A DNA stretch of 64,000 nt from Flavobacterium sp. ENC (lineage in GTDB: Bacteria > Bacteroidota > Bacteroidia > Flavobacteriales > Flavobacteriaceae), in assembly GCF_020991415.1 (NCBI RefSeq), contig NZ_JAJMOY010000006.1, positions 62,001 to 126,000 of the forward strand, given 5' to 3'. Positions 10,601 to 19,113 of this stretch are shown piece by piece. The position numbers were made by a program, and so were the translations under genes. Each line of letters begins with the position of its first letter. Positions within the stretch are counted from its first letter, which is position 1. The notes beneath the pieces are model-generated. The model made no database searches, was not told the DNA's origin, and saw only the letters and a program-made list of their open reading frames with translations.

Positions 10601-11614
10601 AGTACTTACTTCGGTTTTTATTTTGTCTTTTTCGGTTAAATTTAACTCAGGATAAAAACTACCCACGGTACTGCCTGACCTAAAGTACCAAAGCCCTTTG
10701 CTGCAGCTAATGAAAAAGTCCCCATTCTTATTTGCCGCAAAGGTGTTAAGCCAGTAGGTGTTGGCTTGTAATAAGACTATGGACTGCCGGGTCTGCGTAT
10801 CATATCGGATAAACTGTCCTTTCCCGATTCCGGACCTTACAAGGTATAGATATTTACCAACCGCCGTGGTGTGATTCCAATCAGTAAAATCATCTAAGGT
10901 ATCTTTGACAACAGATAGTTTATAAATCTCTTTTGATGTGAAATAGTCAAAACAACGGATTAATCCGGATTTATAAATTAAATATACTTTTTGTTCATGA
11001 ACAACAACATCGTAAACCAGTTCATCAGGACTGCCCTTAATAAAAATTTTCTTTAAAAAGCAGACCACCTTTTTTGAATCCTGCTTGTAACAAAGCAGTG
11101 CCCCCAAATCATTTATGACCCATATATCTTTTTTTTCATCAACAAATAAATCAACCGGTGTGCCTTTAAATCCTAAAAAACGCAGCGTTTGAATTGGATC
11201 AGCTTCACTCTTTTCTTTTGAAACATTAATCAGGCTGATCTTCCCTTTATACTTAAACCAAATGCGATTATGCTCGAAATAACTGTGATGAAATCCCCTG
11301 TATGCTATCAGAGGAGCAGAATTATCATCGTCAATTTCTATTGTCTTAAAATCTGCTCCATCATACAAGTTGAGCATTCCCTCAGTAAAAACACCTATTC
11401 TGCCATCCTGCAGTTCAATAAAATGCCTGATTTTTTCCTCATTGAGCTGGTGTCTGTTTTCGATTGGAGAGACTAATAAATCCTGTGGAAAAACTTTGCT
11501 GCTAAAAGAAAAAAAGATGGCCCAGAGAAAAAAATACCCATGAAAAGAGGGAGGGAAAATGTTGTTTCCTTTTTTAAGGCCCTGCCACAAAAAATTAAAT
11601 ACTAACTTTTTCAT
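7616..11614 (-). CDS. Hybrid two-component system regulator (HTCS)
   Basis: This single-chain sensor and transcription factor belongs to the class that senses oligosaccharides and switches on polysaccharide utilisation genes in Bacteroidota. Order: N-terminal signal/anchor (about 1-45), two periplasmic propellers of Reg_prop repeats (about 50-720), a Y_Y_Y domain (about 735-800), a membrane helix near 815-840, a HisKA domain with His856 in MSHELRTPL, a HATPase (DSGIGIP, GSGIGLYIV), a receiver (1087-1200, Asp1135 in IVTDMM) and a C-terminal AraC HTH (1232-1332). All key residues are present. No SusC/SusD pair is adjacent; its targets may be the GH3/GH97 genes or the GH8 locus at 34-40 kb. The AraC gene at 11977 is divergent. 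Confidence 0.96.
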   Translation of the reverse strand: MKKLVFNFLWQGLKKGNNIFPPSFHGYFFLWAIFFSFSSKVFPQDLLVSPIENRHQLNEEKIRHFIELQDGRIGVFTEGMLNLYDGADFKTIEIDDDNSAPLIAYRGFHHSYFEHNRIWFKYKGKISLINVSKEKSEADPIQTLRFLGFKGTPVDLFVDEKKDIWVINDLGALLCYKQDSKKVVCFLKKIFIKGSPDELVYDVVVHEQKVYLIYKSGLIRCFDYFTSKEIYKLSVVKDTLDDFTDWNHTTAVGKYLYLVRSGIGKGQFIRYDTQTRQSIVLLQANTYWLNTFAANKNGDFFISCSKGLWYFRSGSTVGSFYPELNLTEKDKIKTEVSTVLFDYQGGLWIGTLNKGIYYHHPDRSRFKYYQKSNFNLKDNDEFQVNCFEETGNGKLLIGTNQGLYITRLPLTHSKSFKVLLPQLQCHSLLKDAAGHVWISTNKGLYVFGTNGLIKQYTKQFTNSVYQTTKDEIFVCTDSGIFKWNNSLQSFGLSFLINSPVDVFQITQWNHQLIGISSNGPFMMNIAGNKIIMPLAKGQKRMPMFSQKNHKYSCLLSDSDQDLWLGTYNGLTIWDHKKQKLYELNTDRGLVNNSIKAIVEDIDRSFWVTTSRGVSHIIKKRAANQLTFRIVNYDKFTGVLEYPFTDRAALISSKNGLFIGGIDGMNNLKRNDIRDKQYVLNPILFNFKLFGKNVTSGQKVNKEIISQNAIASTDTLKLKYDQNFFSIGFSGLNYINESHTYFRYKLDHIDHNWRSENSTAGIGEASYTNITPGHYMFMVQASSDGLHWPGRKKNLLIIIEPPIWDTILARVLYLLLLCMGITFISKALIKRNALIRRKQQDYAIEMAKSDFITNMSHELRTPLTLIITPLKSLLVKVEDQKIKKELLQISSSSDLLLDTVNQLLDFKKIDTGEEILHRNFYDNLSFITELCKAYVSIAEEKEIDFIWDIDPQNDDLYLDRQKITRVIINLLSNAFKFTGSGGTVKFSAVIDNKDKVLIILVEDSGIGIPKTEIDNVFNRFYQANNQNGGSSGSGIGLYIVKYYAALHGGWAGVTSNPGQGTCFKVLFSVGKETELTSFKEGEESTRKNILIVEDHIIFRSYLADELKKHYNVITANNGEDGLKKAIFHVPDLIVTDMMMPLMDGPELSQAVRNTIAVSHIPIIMLTGRSSDESRFEGYSAGIDAYMVKPFDINLLLLRINKLLEINETRRKTFIDKKEVQIDALTDNPIDQEFLKRTFQCVVNNLSNSDYTVERFSEDMNMDRTGLYRKLMALTAHSPTNFIRIIRLKKAAELLLDKRLTIAEVSDQVGFNSISYFTKCFHDAFGKTPSQSRE

Positions 11615-11976
11615 TTATCTGGAATTCGTATCTATTAAAAACAGTGATATAGAGCTGTAAATATAATCTCTTATCTTATAATGATATTACAAATTGGATG
11701 AACATCAATCTTTTTTAGATGAGCGGGTTTTCAGGGATTACAATCGAACACTTTATGGCTGTTTTGACCCTTTTTTGATATTTTAAAGTTAAGTTCCGGC
11801 AAACAAGAAATTTTCGCTTTCTGCAGAAAAACTAAAATCGGAATTTAAGCGTAGTTCAAAAAATTTCCAATACTGACAAATTTAAATACGATCTAAAGAT
11901 TTTTAATATATTTATTGAATAATTGATTTATTGCTGCTTATTATTAAAGAACTAGTCAATAAATAAAAACTGAATT
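11615..11976. other. Divergent promoter region
   Basis: These 362 bases separate the hybrid regulator (minus) from the AraC gene (plus). The sequence is A/T rich. I see no further gene and no convincing operator repeat here. Confidence 0.5.
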
Positions 11977-12699
11977 ATGAACCCATTTATTCTAGGCCTT
12001 CAGGCACGAAATCTTACCGTTGAAATTCATCATCATTCTGCATATCAGATAGTGTTGTCAAATGACACGCCTTTCAATTCAACAATTAGCGGTAAGCTTA
12101 AGGAGCGTATCCACGGCTTTTTGATAAAGCCTCATGTTACGCATTTTTGTGTGGCAGAAAAAGGGACATTAAATGTTCTTAATATTGAGCCCTATTCTGA
12201 TATTGGTTTAGAGTTGGCAGGCAGATTTAAGGAAAACGAAGAATATATTGTTTTTGATTCGCCATCTGAAACACACACCTTCTTTCAAACAGCTAAAGAT
12301 AGTTTAGACGTTCACCATGTTATAGATGCTTTGATCTCTAAAATACCAACTGTAGTTTTTGATGAAAGGGTTACGAAAATAGTGGAGTATATAAGGGATA
12401 ATTACTATAAATCAGATATTACACCACAAACCTTTGCAGATATAGTTTTCCTTTCCCCATCTCGTTTAGCATCACTTTTCAAGCAGCAAACTGGCAGCAG
12501 CCTGTCTAAATATTTATTGTGGACACGTTTACGCCAGGTAATCTACCTTACCCTATCAGATAAAGAAAGAAGCTTAACTGATATTGCTTACGACACCGGC
12601 TTTTATGACCTTCCACAATTAAACAAGTACATGTATGAAATGTTTGGTATGCCACCTAAAGCCCTAAAATTCAGCAGCGATTTGATACAGGTGTACTAG
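11977..12699 (+). CDS. AraC-family transcriptional regulator
   Basis: This 240-residue protein has a short cupin-like sensing half (about 1-120, with EIHHHSAYQIVLS and a GFLIKPHVTH segment) and a C-terminal double HTH (about 140-238; second helix region SLTDIAYDTGFYDLPQLNKYM). It is followed by a strong terminator, so it is its own unit. The next genes (MDR oxidoreductase and pirin) and the NmrA fragment carry a shared 19-bp promoter motif, which makes this regulator the natural candidate to control them. The inducer is unknown. Confidence 0.9.
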   Translation: MNPFILGLQARNLTVEIHHHSAYQIVLSNDTPFNSTISGKLKERIHGFLIKPHVTHFCVAEKGTLNVLNIEPYSDIGLELAGRFKENEEYIVFDSPSETHTFFQTAKDSLDVHHVIDALISKIPTVVFDERVTKIVEYIRDNYYKSDITPQTFADIVFLSPSRLASLFKQQTGSSLSKYLLWTRLRQVIYLTLSDKERSLTDIAYDTGFYDLPQLNKYMYEMFGMPPKALKFSSDLIQVY

Positions 12700-12731
12700 C
12701 GTTATTATTATAAATTAAATACCACTTCCAG

Positions 12732-12770
12732 AGAGGTACCAACATAAAAGTTGGTACCTCTTTCTTTTTT
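12732..12770 (+). terminator. Rho-independent terminator after the AraC gene
   Basis: A 12-bp perfect stem (AGAGGTACCAAC/GTTGGTACCTCT, loop of 6) is followed by TTCTTTTTT, 33 bases after the AraC stop codon. Confidence 0.9.
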
Positions 12771-12802
12771 CATGATAATCGTTTTTGCTTTCAAAACACT
12801 AT

Positions 12803-12846
12803 AGTGATTTGATACAAGTTTCCCGTCCGGGTTGTTTGCAATTTTG
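12803..12846 (+). promoter_or_regulatory. Promoter with shared 19-bp motif, MDR gene
   Basis: The motif AGTGATTTGATACAAGTTT (12803-12821) is followed after 17 bases by CAATTTTG (12839-12846), a match to the Bacteroidota -7 box TAnnTTTG except for the first base. The same motif with the same 17-base gap occurs at 14616-14659 before the NmrA fragment. I infer an activator site, probably for the AraC protein encoded just upstream. Confidence 0.6.
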
Positions 12847-12883
12847 TCATATCAAATTAAACATTTAAAAAAAAAATAATAAG

Positions 12884-13828
12884 ATGAAAGCAATAGCCTA
12901 TCAAAAGTTTGGAAACTCAAATGTTTTGCAAACTGTAGAACAACCAAAACCTACTATCAATTCAAATCAGGTATTGGTAAAAGTAAAAGCATTTTCTATC
13001 AATCCAATGGACTGGAAAATTAGAAAAGGCGAAATGAAATTAATGTCCGGTTCGAAATTCCCAAAAAACACAGCTGCTGACTTTGCAGGAATTGTTACGG
13101 AGGCAGGATCTTCTGTAAACGGTTTTAAAATCGGAGACGAAGTTTTTGGGGTTGTTAAAGACATGATGAAAGAGGGTGCTTCAGCCGAATATGTTGCAGT
13201 GCCGGCTTCATTAATCTGGAAAAAACCATCTACTGTCAATTTCTTTCAGGCTGCCTCAATTCCGGTAGTCGGTACAGCAGCATTGACAGCACTGCAAAAA
13301 ATGGGTAAAATCGATTCGGGGACTACCATTCTGGTAAATGGAGCAACCGGCGGTTTCGGCATGTTCTTACTTCAGCTATTAAAACAACGTGGCGCTAAGG
13401 TTACTGCAGTTACAAGTAATAAAGGTGTGGAATTTGCAAAAAAATGGGGTGCAGATACTGTAATCGACTATAGTAAAGAAAATGTGCTTTTAAGCAAACT
13501 CACTTATGATATTGTCATCGATTTATCAGGTAAAATGGGATACAAAAGCGCCAGACAAATAATGAAGCCAAAATCCATTTTCCTAAACCCAACGCCAAAA
13601 CCAATTGAAATTCCAGGATCAATTTTAAAAAATCTATTTACAGGTAAAAAGCACATTGTACTACTTTCCAGTCCATCACTTAAACATACAAATGTTTTGT
13701 TGAATGCAGTAATGGGGGGATTGGATATAGAAGTTAATAAAGTATTTCCATTTACACAATACAAAGAAGCCTATCAGTACGCTGAAAAGGGAGGTTACAT
13801 TGGTAAAGTTGTCGTAGAAATAAATTAA
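12884..13828 (+). CDS. Zinc-independent MDR-family NAD(P)H oxidoreductase
   Basis: This cytoplasmic medium-chain dehydrogenase is of the quinone oxidoreductase type. The N-terminal GroES-like domain spans about 1-120. The NADPH fold has LVNGATGGFGMFLLQLL at about 150, followed by the AVTS segment expected for NADP binding. The Cys and His ligands of zinc alcohol dehydrogenases are missing, as in quinone/enone reductases. The length of 314 is usual. The pirin gene follows after 20 bases, so the pair forms an operon, probably for detoxifying quinones or electrophiles. Substrate not determinable. Confidence 0.92.
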   Translation: MKAIAYQKFGNSNVLQTVEQPKPTINSNQVLVKVKAFSINPMDWKIRKGEMKLMSGSKFPKNTAADFAGIVTEAGSSVNGFKIGDEVFGVVKDMMKEGASAEYVAVPASLIWKKPSTVNFFQAASIPVVGTAALTALQKMGKIDSGTTILVNGATGGFGMFLLQLLKQRGAKVTAVTSNKGVEFAKKWGADTVIDYSKENVLLSKLTYDIVIDLSGKMGYKSARQIMKPKSIFLNPTPKPIEIPGSILKNLFTGKKHIVLLSSPSLKHTNVLLNAVMGGLDIEVNKVFPFTQYKEAYQYAEKGGYIGKVVVEIN

Positions 13829-13848
13829 GGACACCAATAATCACAAAG

Positions 13849-14598
13849 ATGATAGCTAAAATTGACAATGCCATAAAATATGGTAAACAGCACGGTGGTT
13901 TTGGAATTCAAATTTTATATCCGGGACTTATCCGGCCTCAACTAAATGACACCGGTTATTCCACAATAGGAAGAATAGACCATGCACGGATTACTCCCGG
14001 AACGCTTATCCCGATGCATCCACATAAAGATGATGAAATCCTGACCTATTTAAGAAGTGGTGAAGTCAAACACCGTGACTCCGAATCATACACGAATGTT
14101 CTTTCTAATCGGAAATTGATGATGATGAATGCAGGGGCAAGTTTCTTCCACGAGGAACAGGTTTTGGAAGAAGGAGGAGTTTTAAATGGGTTGCAGATAT
14201 TTATCAGACCGGAAATTAACGGTTTGAACCCGCAAGTCCAGTTTCATCAATTAGGCGAAATCTACAGTAAAAATCAATGGAGGAAAATAGCGGGTAAAGG
14301 AGATGATTACCCTTTGCAAATAAGAAGTCAAACCTGGTTGATGGATTTACGATTAGAAAAGGGCGAGGAAATTTTCCTGCCTGAATCCCCGGCCGAAAAT
14401 GTGGTATTCCTTTTTTATGTATTCGACGGAGCGATAAATGTCAATGAAAACACTTTGCTTACTACTGGTGAAAGTGCATTAATTGAAAAGGAGAGCCCAG
14501 CATTTCGGTCGGTTGAAACAAGTGATGTTGTACTGTTCATGACACAGAACGGTTCGGTTCATTTTGACGGAGGAATGTATAGTGGTAATCTCCAATAA
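13849..14598 (+). CDS. Pirin-family bicupin protein
   Basis: Pirins are two-cupin metal proteins; the bacterial YhhW type has quercetinase activity. The N-terminal cupin shows the pirin metal-site pattern: PMHPHKDDEILTYL, then GEVKHRDS, then a later His-Glu pair in SFFHEEQVLEEGG. The length of 249 residues is slightly above the YhhW type. It sits 20 bases behind the MDR oxidoreductase and is presumably co-transcribed, a pairing that fits aromatic or quinone detoxification. The substrate is unknown. Confidence 0.9.
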   Translation: MIAKIDNAIKYGKQHGGFGIQILYPGLIRPQLNDTGYSTIGRIDHARITPGTLIPMHPHKDDEILTYLRSGEVKHRDSESYTNVLSNRKLMMMNAGASFFHEEQVLEEGGVLNGLQIFIRPEINGLNPQVQFHQLGEIYSKNQWRKIAGKGDDYPLQIRSQTWLMDLRLEKGEEIFLPESPAENVVFLFYVFDGAINVNENTLLTTGESALIEKESPAFRSVETSDVVLFMTQNGSVHFDGGMYSGNLQ

Positions 14599-14615
14599 TA
14601 ATCCTGCTTCAGAAC

Positions 14616-14659
14616 AGTGATTTGATACAAGTTTATCCCCCTCAGTCACAACATCTTTG
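14616..14659 (+). promoter_or_regulatory. Second copy of the 19-bp promoter motif
   Basis: AGTGATTTGATACAAGTTT recurs exactly at 14616-14634, and CATCTTTG, a -7-like box, follows after 17 bases at 14652-14659. The spacing is identical to the copy at 12803. It drives only a truncated NmrA-like gene. Confidence 0.6.
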
Positions 14660-14690
14660 TAATGTAATTAATCATTAAAATTTAAACGAA

Positions 14691-14906
14691 ATGAAACGAA
14701 AAATAGTAATACTCGGAGCAACAGGGACAGTCGGAAGCAAAATTGCGGAGAACCTTCTGAATGAAGGGCATCATGTAAAATTGATAGCAAGGCACACGGA
14801 AAAACTGGAAAAATATCGTGGCTTGGATGCAGAAATTATCGCAGCTGATATAACTGATGTCAAAGCCTTAACAAGGGGCTTTAAAAATGCCGACAGCGCG
14901 TTTTAA
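14691..14906 (+). pseudogene. Truncated NmrA-like NAD(P)-binding protein
   Basis: The 71 residues begin with an intact Rossmann motif (VILGATGTVGSKIAENLL) and run to ITDVKALTRGFKNADSAF, where an intact NmrA-like protein of 280-340 residues would continue with the rest of the NAD(P) fold. A TAA follows and no continuation is visible in any frame before the next gene. The start region resembles the complete relative at 31099-32019. I take it as the 5' remnant of a deleted gene that still has its promoter. Confidence 0.75.
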
Positions 14907-14995
14907 GAAAGCAAACAACTAAATTTGTTTATAGATTACAATTGAAAACGCTTCAAATTAACAAAATATGAAAAGTAATACTAAAATATTTAGGG

Positions 14996-16114
14996 TTAAA
15001 ATTTACTGACTTTTTTTAATTTTCTTCCCCACCAGATTAAAAATCCGGTTACCGGGAGGGTTACTGCGAAAAGACAGACCAAAAAAGCCAGAATTTTTGT
15101 TGGATAACCATAGATGCTTCCGGTATGAATGGGATAAATAAGACGGCGTATTTTATCGCCATTGCTGAAAGATTCGTAAGGCTTGATTTTTAAAAGTTCA
15201 CCTGTATATTTATCAAAATAAACCATACTTGAAATATTTGGAATCGATTTTTCAAGATTTAGTTTAATTACCATTATGCTGTTTATCGTATCAGATGGGA
15301 TTCTGATTTGAGTATCTCCTTTATATTTATAAATACTGTCTGTTTTCAAAAGTATCTTTTGATAAAAATATGTTTTGTCAGGTTTAGGATCTGTTTTTGT
15401 TGGATTTTCAACTTTAGCCGAAGGCTTTTTGGTTGTCCCGTCTGCCAATAAGTAGATACCGCTCTCAAACCATTTAAAAGACCAGGTTAATCCGGTCAGC
15501 GATATGGTTAGAAGAAACAATAAGGTGTAGAAACCAAAGGTAGAATGAAAATCCCAATTGACTCTTTTAAAGGAAGCATTCCATTTTACGGTTAATCTCT
15601 GCTTTAGGTTTTTCTTTTTTTTCGGCCACCATAAAATAAGACCCGAAATCAGCATAAAAACGAAAATCAGACCGCTGCAGCCCGTAATAAGTTTGCCCGC
15701 TTTCCCTAAAAGCAAATGACGATGTAAATCGAGTATTACAGAAAAAAACCTGCTTTTTTCAGGAATTGTTCCCAATACCTTTCCGGTATAGGGATCTACG
15801 GAAAAAATCCGATCTCTTTTATCGGCATCGGTTCCGGAAATAATTACAGTTCTCTCCGGATCTGTATAAGTCTGAATACGATCTAATTCTGTTATTCCAT
15901 ATTTTTTCGTGATCGCGTTAACATAAGGATCAACAGGTAATTTTTTTGTTCCGATAGTCGAAACCTTATAAAATTCAGGATTGACAAAAGCATCAATTTC
16001 TTCTTCAAAAACTAAAATACTTCCGGTAAGAGCTACGATAAATACAATAAGCCCGGACGAAAGTCCGAGCCATAAATGTAAAAAACTAATATTTTTTTTA
16101 AATGTTTTATTCAT
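14996..16114 (-). CDS. PepSY-associated transmembrane protein, siderophore uptake partner
   Basis: This is an inner-membrane protein with about four helices (near residues 15-40, 140-165, 190-215 and 335-360) and PepSY-like periplasmic segments (PYTGKVLGTIP; FDKYTGELLKI). The start at 16114 (MNKTFKKNISFLHLW) is preferred because the longer frame would run into the upstream receptor gene. Proteins of this family sit beside siderophore receptors and probably help reduce or release iron from the siderophore. The receptor at 16161-18605 lies directly upstream with a 46-base gap, so the two form an operon. Confidence 0.9.
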   Translation of the reverse strand: MNKTFKKNISFLHLWLGLSSGLIVFIVALTGSILVFEEEIDAFVNPEFYKVSTIGTKKLPVDPYVNAITKKYGITELDRIQTYTDPERTVIISGTDADKRDRIFSVDPYTGKVLGTIPEKSRFFSVILDLHRHLLLGKAGKLITGCSGLIFVFMLISGLILWWPKKKKNLKQRLTVKWNASFKRVNWDFHSTFGFYTLLFLLTISLTGLTWSFKWFESGIYLLADGTTKKPSAKVENPTKTDPKPDKTYFYQKILLKTDSIYKYKGDTQIRIPSDTINSIMVIKLNLEKSIPNISSMVYFDKYTGELLKIKPYESFSNGDKIRRLIYPIHTGSIYGYPTKILAFLVCLFAVTLPVTGFLIWWGRKLKKVSKF

Positions 16115-16160
16115 GTAATGAAAGTGCAAAAAATCGGATTCAAGTATAATGCAGAAGTTT

Positions 16161-18605
16161 TTAAAAGGAGTAACCAAGAGTTAAAAGCCAGTTTGAAGGC
16201 GCACCCGGGAACAAACGAATAAAATCATAACCACCAACCCAATATGTTTTGTTTAGTATGTTATTGGCATTTACCTGAATTTTAAATTTATTAATGTTGT
16301 AATACAATGCAGCATTAAATAAGGTATATCCCGGAAGCGTCTGAGTATTGGTTTGGCTCAGTGTACGTGTAGTCGCAAAATTGCTTCCAAAACCAAGTCC
16401 AAAATCTTTCAAAGCTCCGTCTGTAAAATTATAACGTGTCCACAAATTCCCCTGCTGACGTGGAGTATTTGGTTTTTGTCTTCCAATTTCAGATTCAATC
16501 GGGCTTTCAGAAATTGCGGCTTCATTATAAGAATAGGCGGCAGAGATGCTCCAGTTTCTTGTGATATTTCCGTTCAAATCAATTTCAATGCCTTTGGATT
16601 CTTCTTCACCAATAGCACGCATCAAATCAGGATTTGTAGTATCGTTTGCCGGATATAAAGTGTTTTTCTGCTGAATTTTAAAAAGGGCAACGGTTATAAA
16701 AAGTTTATCTTTAAACCAGGAAGATTTTCCTCCAAACTCGATCATATTACTTTCTAACGGATCAAATGGCCCTCCGGCATTTGGATTTGATAAGGAAGAA
16801 GCCGTTTGAGGATTATAACCTTTTACATAAGTTCCGTATAAATTAATGTTTGGGTTAACGGTATAAGTTAGTCCAAAACGTGGTAAAAACGAATGTTGTT
16901 TTACTTTACCTTCATTCGTTTTTTTGTAGTTTTCCTTATCGCTGTATTCGTCGTAACGCACTCCAATTAAAGCCTGAAATGCACCAAACTTAACATGATC
17001 CTGAAGATAAACTCCGTATAATGAATAAAAAGTAGGATCGAAAGGACGGGCTGCATAAAAATACTTGCTCATGTCTTTTAACTGTTGTGATCCTGATGGA
17101 TTTGTCAAATCAAAATGCGCCACGTTTGGCACCGGATTACCTTTGGCATCCAATAAATAACTAGCTTTATTGGCCGGGTTATAAGTTGCAATCGATCCTG
17201 TATTTGCAGCATTTCTATATCCTGTGGCCTGCAGTTGCGAACCTCCCGAAGGAACTTCCTCCTGGGCATAATCGTAACCCAGGATCAGGTTATGCTCTAA
17301 AGCTCCTGTTTTGGCTTCGTATTTAAAAAAGGTAGAAAGATTATCGATATAACGTTTACGTTTTCGCATAAAAACCTGCATTTCTATTGCAGTTGGAATA
17401 GTAGATCCGTCACCGGCAGATGCATATTTGTTTGCGCCGCGATGTTCTAAAAGATCTTCTGTATACCCCGTACGTATGTAAGATCCTGAAAAGGACAAAC
17501 GATCTGTAAATTGATGATTTAAGGAAGTCGTTACGATGTATGTTTCTTCGTTTAAATAATCATTCGTAGAATTTAATGAATTGGAAGTTTTAGTTGAGTA
17601 TAAATTATTTTCATAGGTCGACTGTCCACGGTCCAGTATACTTTTTGAACTGGTATAAATTAAATCAAAATTGACACTGGTTTTATCATTTGGAAGAAAG
17701 GAAAGGGAAGGAGCAAGCACAATATTTTTATCGAATTGTAAATCTCTAAAAGAATTTGCATTTTCATAACCCAAATTCAATCTGTATAAAAGCGATTTGT
17801 CTTCTGTTAATGGTCCTGTAAAATCAGCTAAAGCCCTCAAAGTATTGAAACTTCCGGTAGAAAAACTCACGCTGTTTGCGGCTTGGTCCAAAGGTTTTTT
17901 TGTTACTCTGTTTATCACTCCTCCCGGAGAAGCGTTTCCAAAAAGGGCGGATGAAGGTCCTTTTAAAACTTCAACACGTTCCAGATAATTGGCAAGCGGC
18001 TGTTTCCAAAATCCTGTAGAGGTTCGCATACCATTTAGCAATTGCGTGTTACTTCCTCCGTTAATTCTAAAACCTCTAATCGAAATATCATCGTAAAAAG
18101 TAAACTGGCTCACACCACTGAAATTTTTTACCACTTCGCCTACACGTATAGATCCCTGATCTGCTATTAATTCTTTGGTCGCATACGAAACTGCTTGTGG
18201 TAGATCTTTTAAAGCGATTTCTGTTTTGGCTCCAATAAAAGATTTCGTATTTTTATATGATTTCTCTTTACGTCCTGTAATTTCTACAGCCTGAAGCGTA
18301 TTGATGTTTTCCTGTAAAACTATCGAAACTTCAAGGTTTTCATTTTCATGAAGTTCCACATTTTTTTCCTGAGCTGAAAAGCCCATTGACGAAAAAGATA
18401 AAGTATAATTTCCTGGCGACAGGTTATCAATTTCAAAATTTCCTTTATTGTCAGAACTGGCATTTTTTTTAAGGCTTTTAATTGAGACAGAAGCATAAGA
18501 GATGGCTTCGTTATTTTCGGAAACAATTTTTCCGGTAATTTTAGCATTTTGTGCCATACCAATATTAAAAATGGCGAGCAGCATAAATGAGAAAGATAAT
18601 TTCAT
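16161..18605 (-). CDS. TonB-dependent siderophore receptor
   Basis: This outer-membrane iron-siderophore transporter has a signal peptide ending GMAQ, a carboxypeptidase regulatory-like domain (about 20-100, KITGKIVSENNEAISYASV), a plug (about 125-240 with VLKGPSSALFGNASPGGVIN) and a 22-strand barrel ending in LLTLGYSF. The 814 residues fit FhuA/FoxA-like ferrichrome-type receptors with the extra N-terminal domain. The PepSY gene follows. Iron control is likely, but I could not point to a Fur box. The ligand is not predictable. Confidence 0.95.
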   Translation of the reverse strand: MKLSFSFMLLAIFNIGMAQNAKITGKIVSENNEAISYASVSIKSLKKNASSDNKGNFEIDNLSPGNYTLSFSSMGFSAQEKNVELHENENLEVSIVLQENINTLQAVEITGRKEKSYKNTKSFIGAKTEIALKDLPQAVSYATKELIADQGSIRVGEVVKNFSGVSQFTFYDDISIRGFRINGGSNTQLLNGMRTSTGFWKQPLANYLERVEVLKGPSSALFGNASPGGVINRVTKKPLDQAANSVSFSTGSFNTLRALADFTGPLTEDKSLLYRLNLGYENANSFRDLQFDKNIVLAPSLSFLPNDKTSVNFDLIYTSSKSILDRGQSTYENNLYSTKTSNSLNSTNDYLNEETYIVTTSLNHQFTDRLSFSGSYIRTGYTEDLLEHRGANKYASAGDGSTIPTAIEMQVFMRKRKRYIDNLSTFFKYEAKTGALEHNLILGYDYAQEEVPSGGSQLQATGYRNAANTGSIATYNPANKASYLLDAKGNPVPNVAHFDLTNPSGSQQLKDMSKYFYAARPFDPTFYSLYGVYLQDHVKFGAFQALIGVRYDEYSDKENYKKTNEGKVKQHSFLPRFGLTYTVNPNINLYGTYVKGYNPQTASSLSNPNAGGPFDPLESNMIEFGGKSSWFKDKLFITVALFKIQQKNTLYPANDTTNPDLMRAIGEEESKGIEIDLNGNITRNWSISAAYSYNEAAISESPIESEIGRQKPNTPRQQGNLWTRYNFTDGALKDFGLGFGSNFATTRTLSQTNTQTLPGYTLFNAALYYNINKFKIQVNANNILNKTYWVGGYDFIRLFPGAPSNWLLTLGYSF

Positions 18606-19113
18606 GGCGGTTATTTATTTTTAGAATGCAAATCTAGCTTTATTTAGATTAAATACAAATAATAAATAAAAAAAATGACCCATCAAAATTTTGAGGGGTT
18701 ATTCTCCGTAGCGGGAACGGGACCTAATCTGTTAACGAAATAAAATAAATAGAAATAAAATAGCTTTAATACGTTTCGAAGCTAAGCTTCTTAGTGGTTT
18801 ATTTTGTTGAATTTTAATGGTTTAAATACCTTGTGGCACGATTCTGCCCTAATGTTTATACAAGTAAAATATCTTTGTAATTCGCCTTAGCTTTTTGTGG
18901 CAAAAAGGGATCCACTAGTGCTTAAATCTCCACTTTCAGGTATGATGTCCATTTCATGTAAATCCGTATGAAAGTTAATGACCTTTAAATCTCTGTCTGG
19001 GGCAGATTAGGAAGATTCAGATCGTACGAATTTTATTTTCGGACTTAATAAATAATATGACTATTTTGTTGGTAAAAAGAAATATAAAAGATTTCTATCC
19101 TTTAAAATATAGT
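18606..19113. other. Intergenic region with a repeated promoter-leader block
   Basis: These 508 bases hold no convincing gene. On the plus strand, TGGCACGATTCTGCC (18834-18848) resembles a sigma-54 -24/-12 promoter with spacing one base too short. It is followed by TATCTTTG (a -7-type box, 18871-18878) and, 13 bases on, CTTTTTGTGGCAAAAAG (18891-18907), a 7-bp stem around TGG. A related arrangement recurs at 42890-42955. No plus-strand gene follows either copy. Confidence 0.45.
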
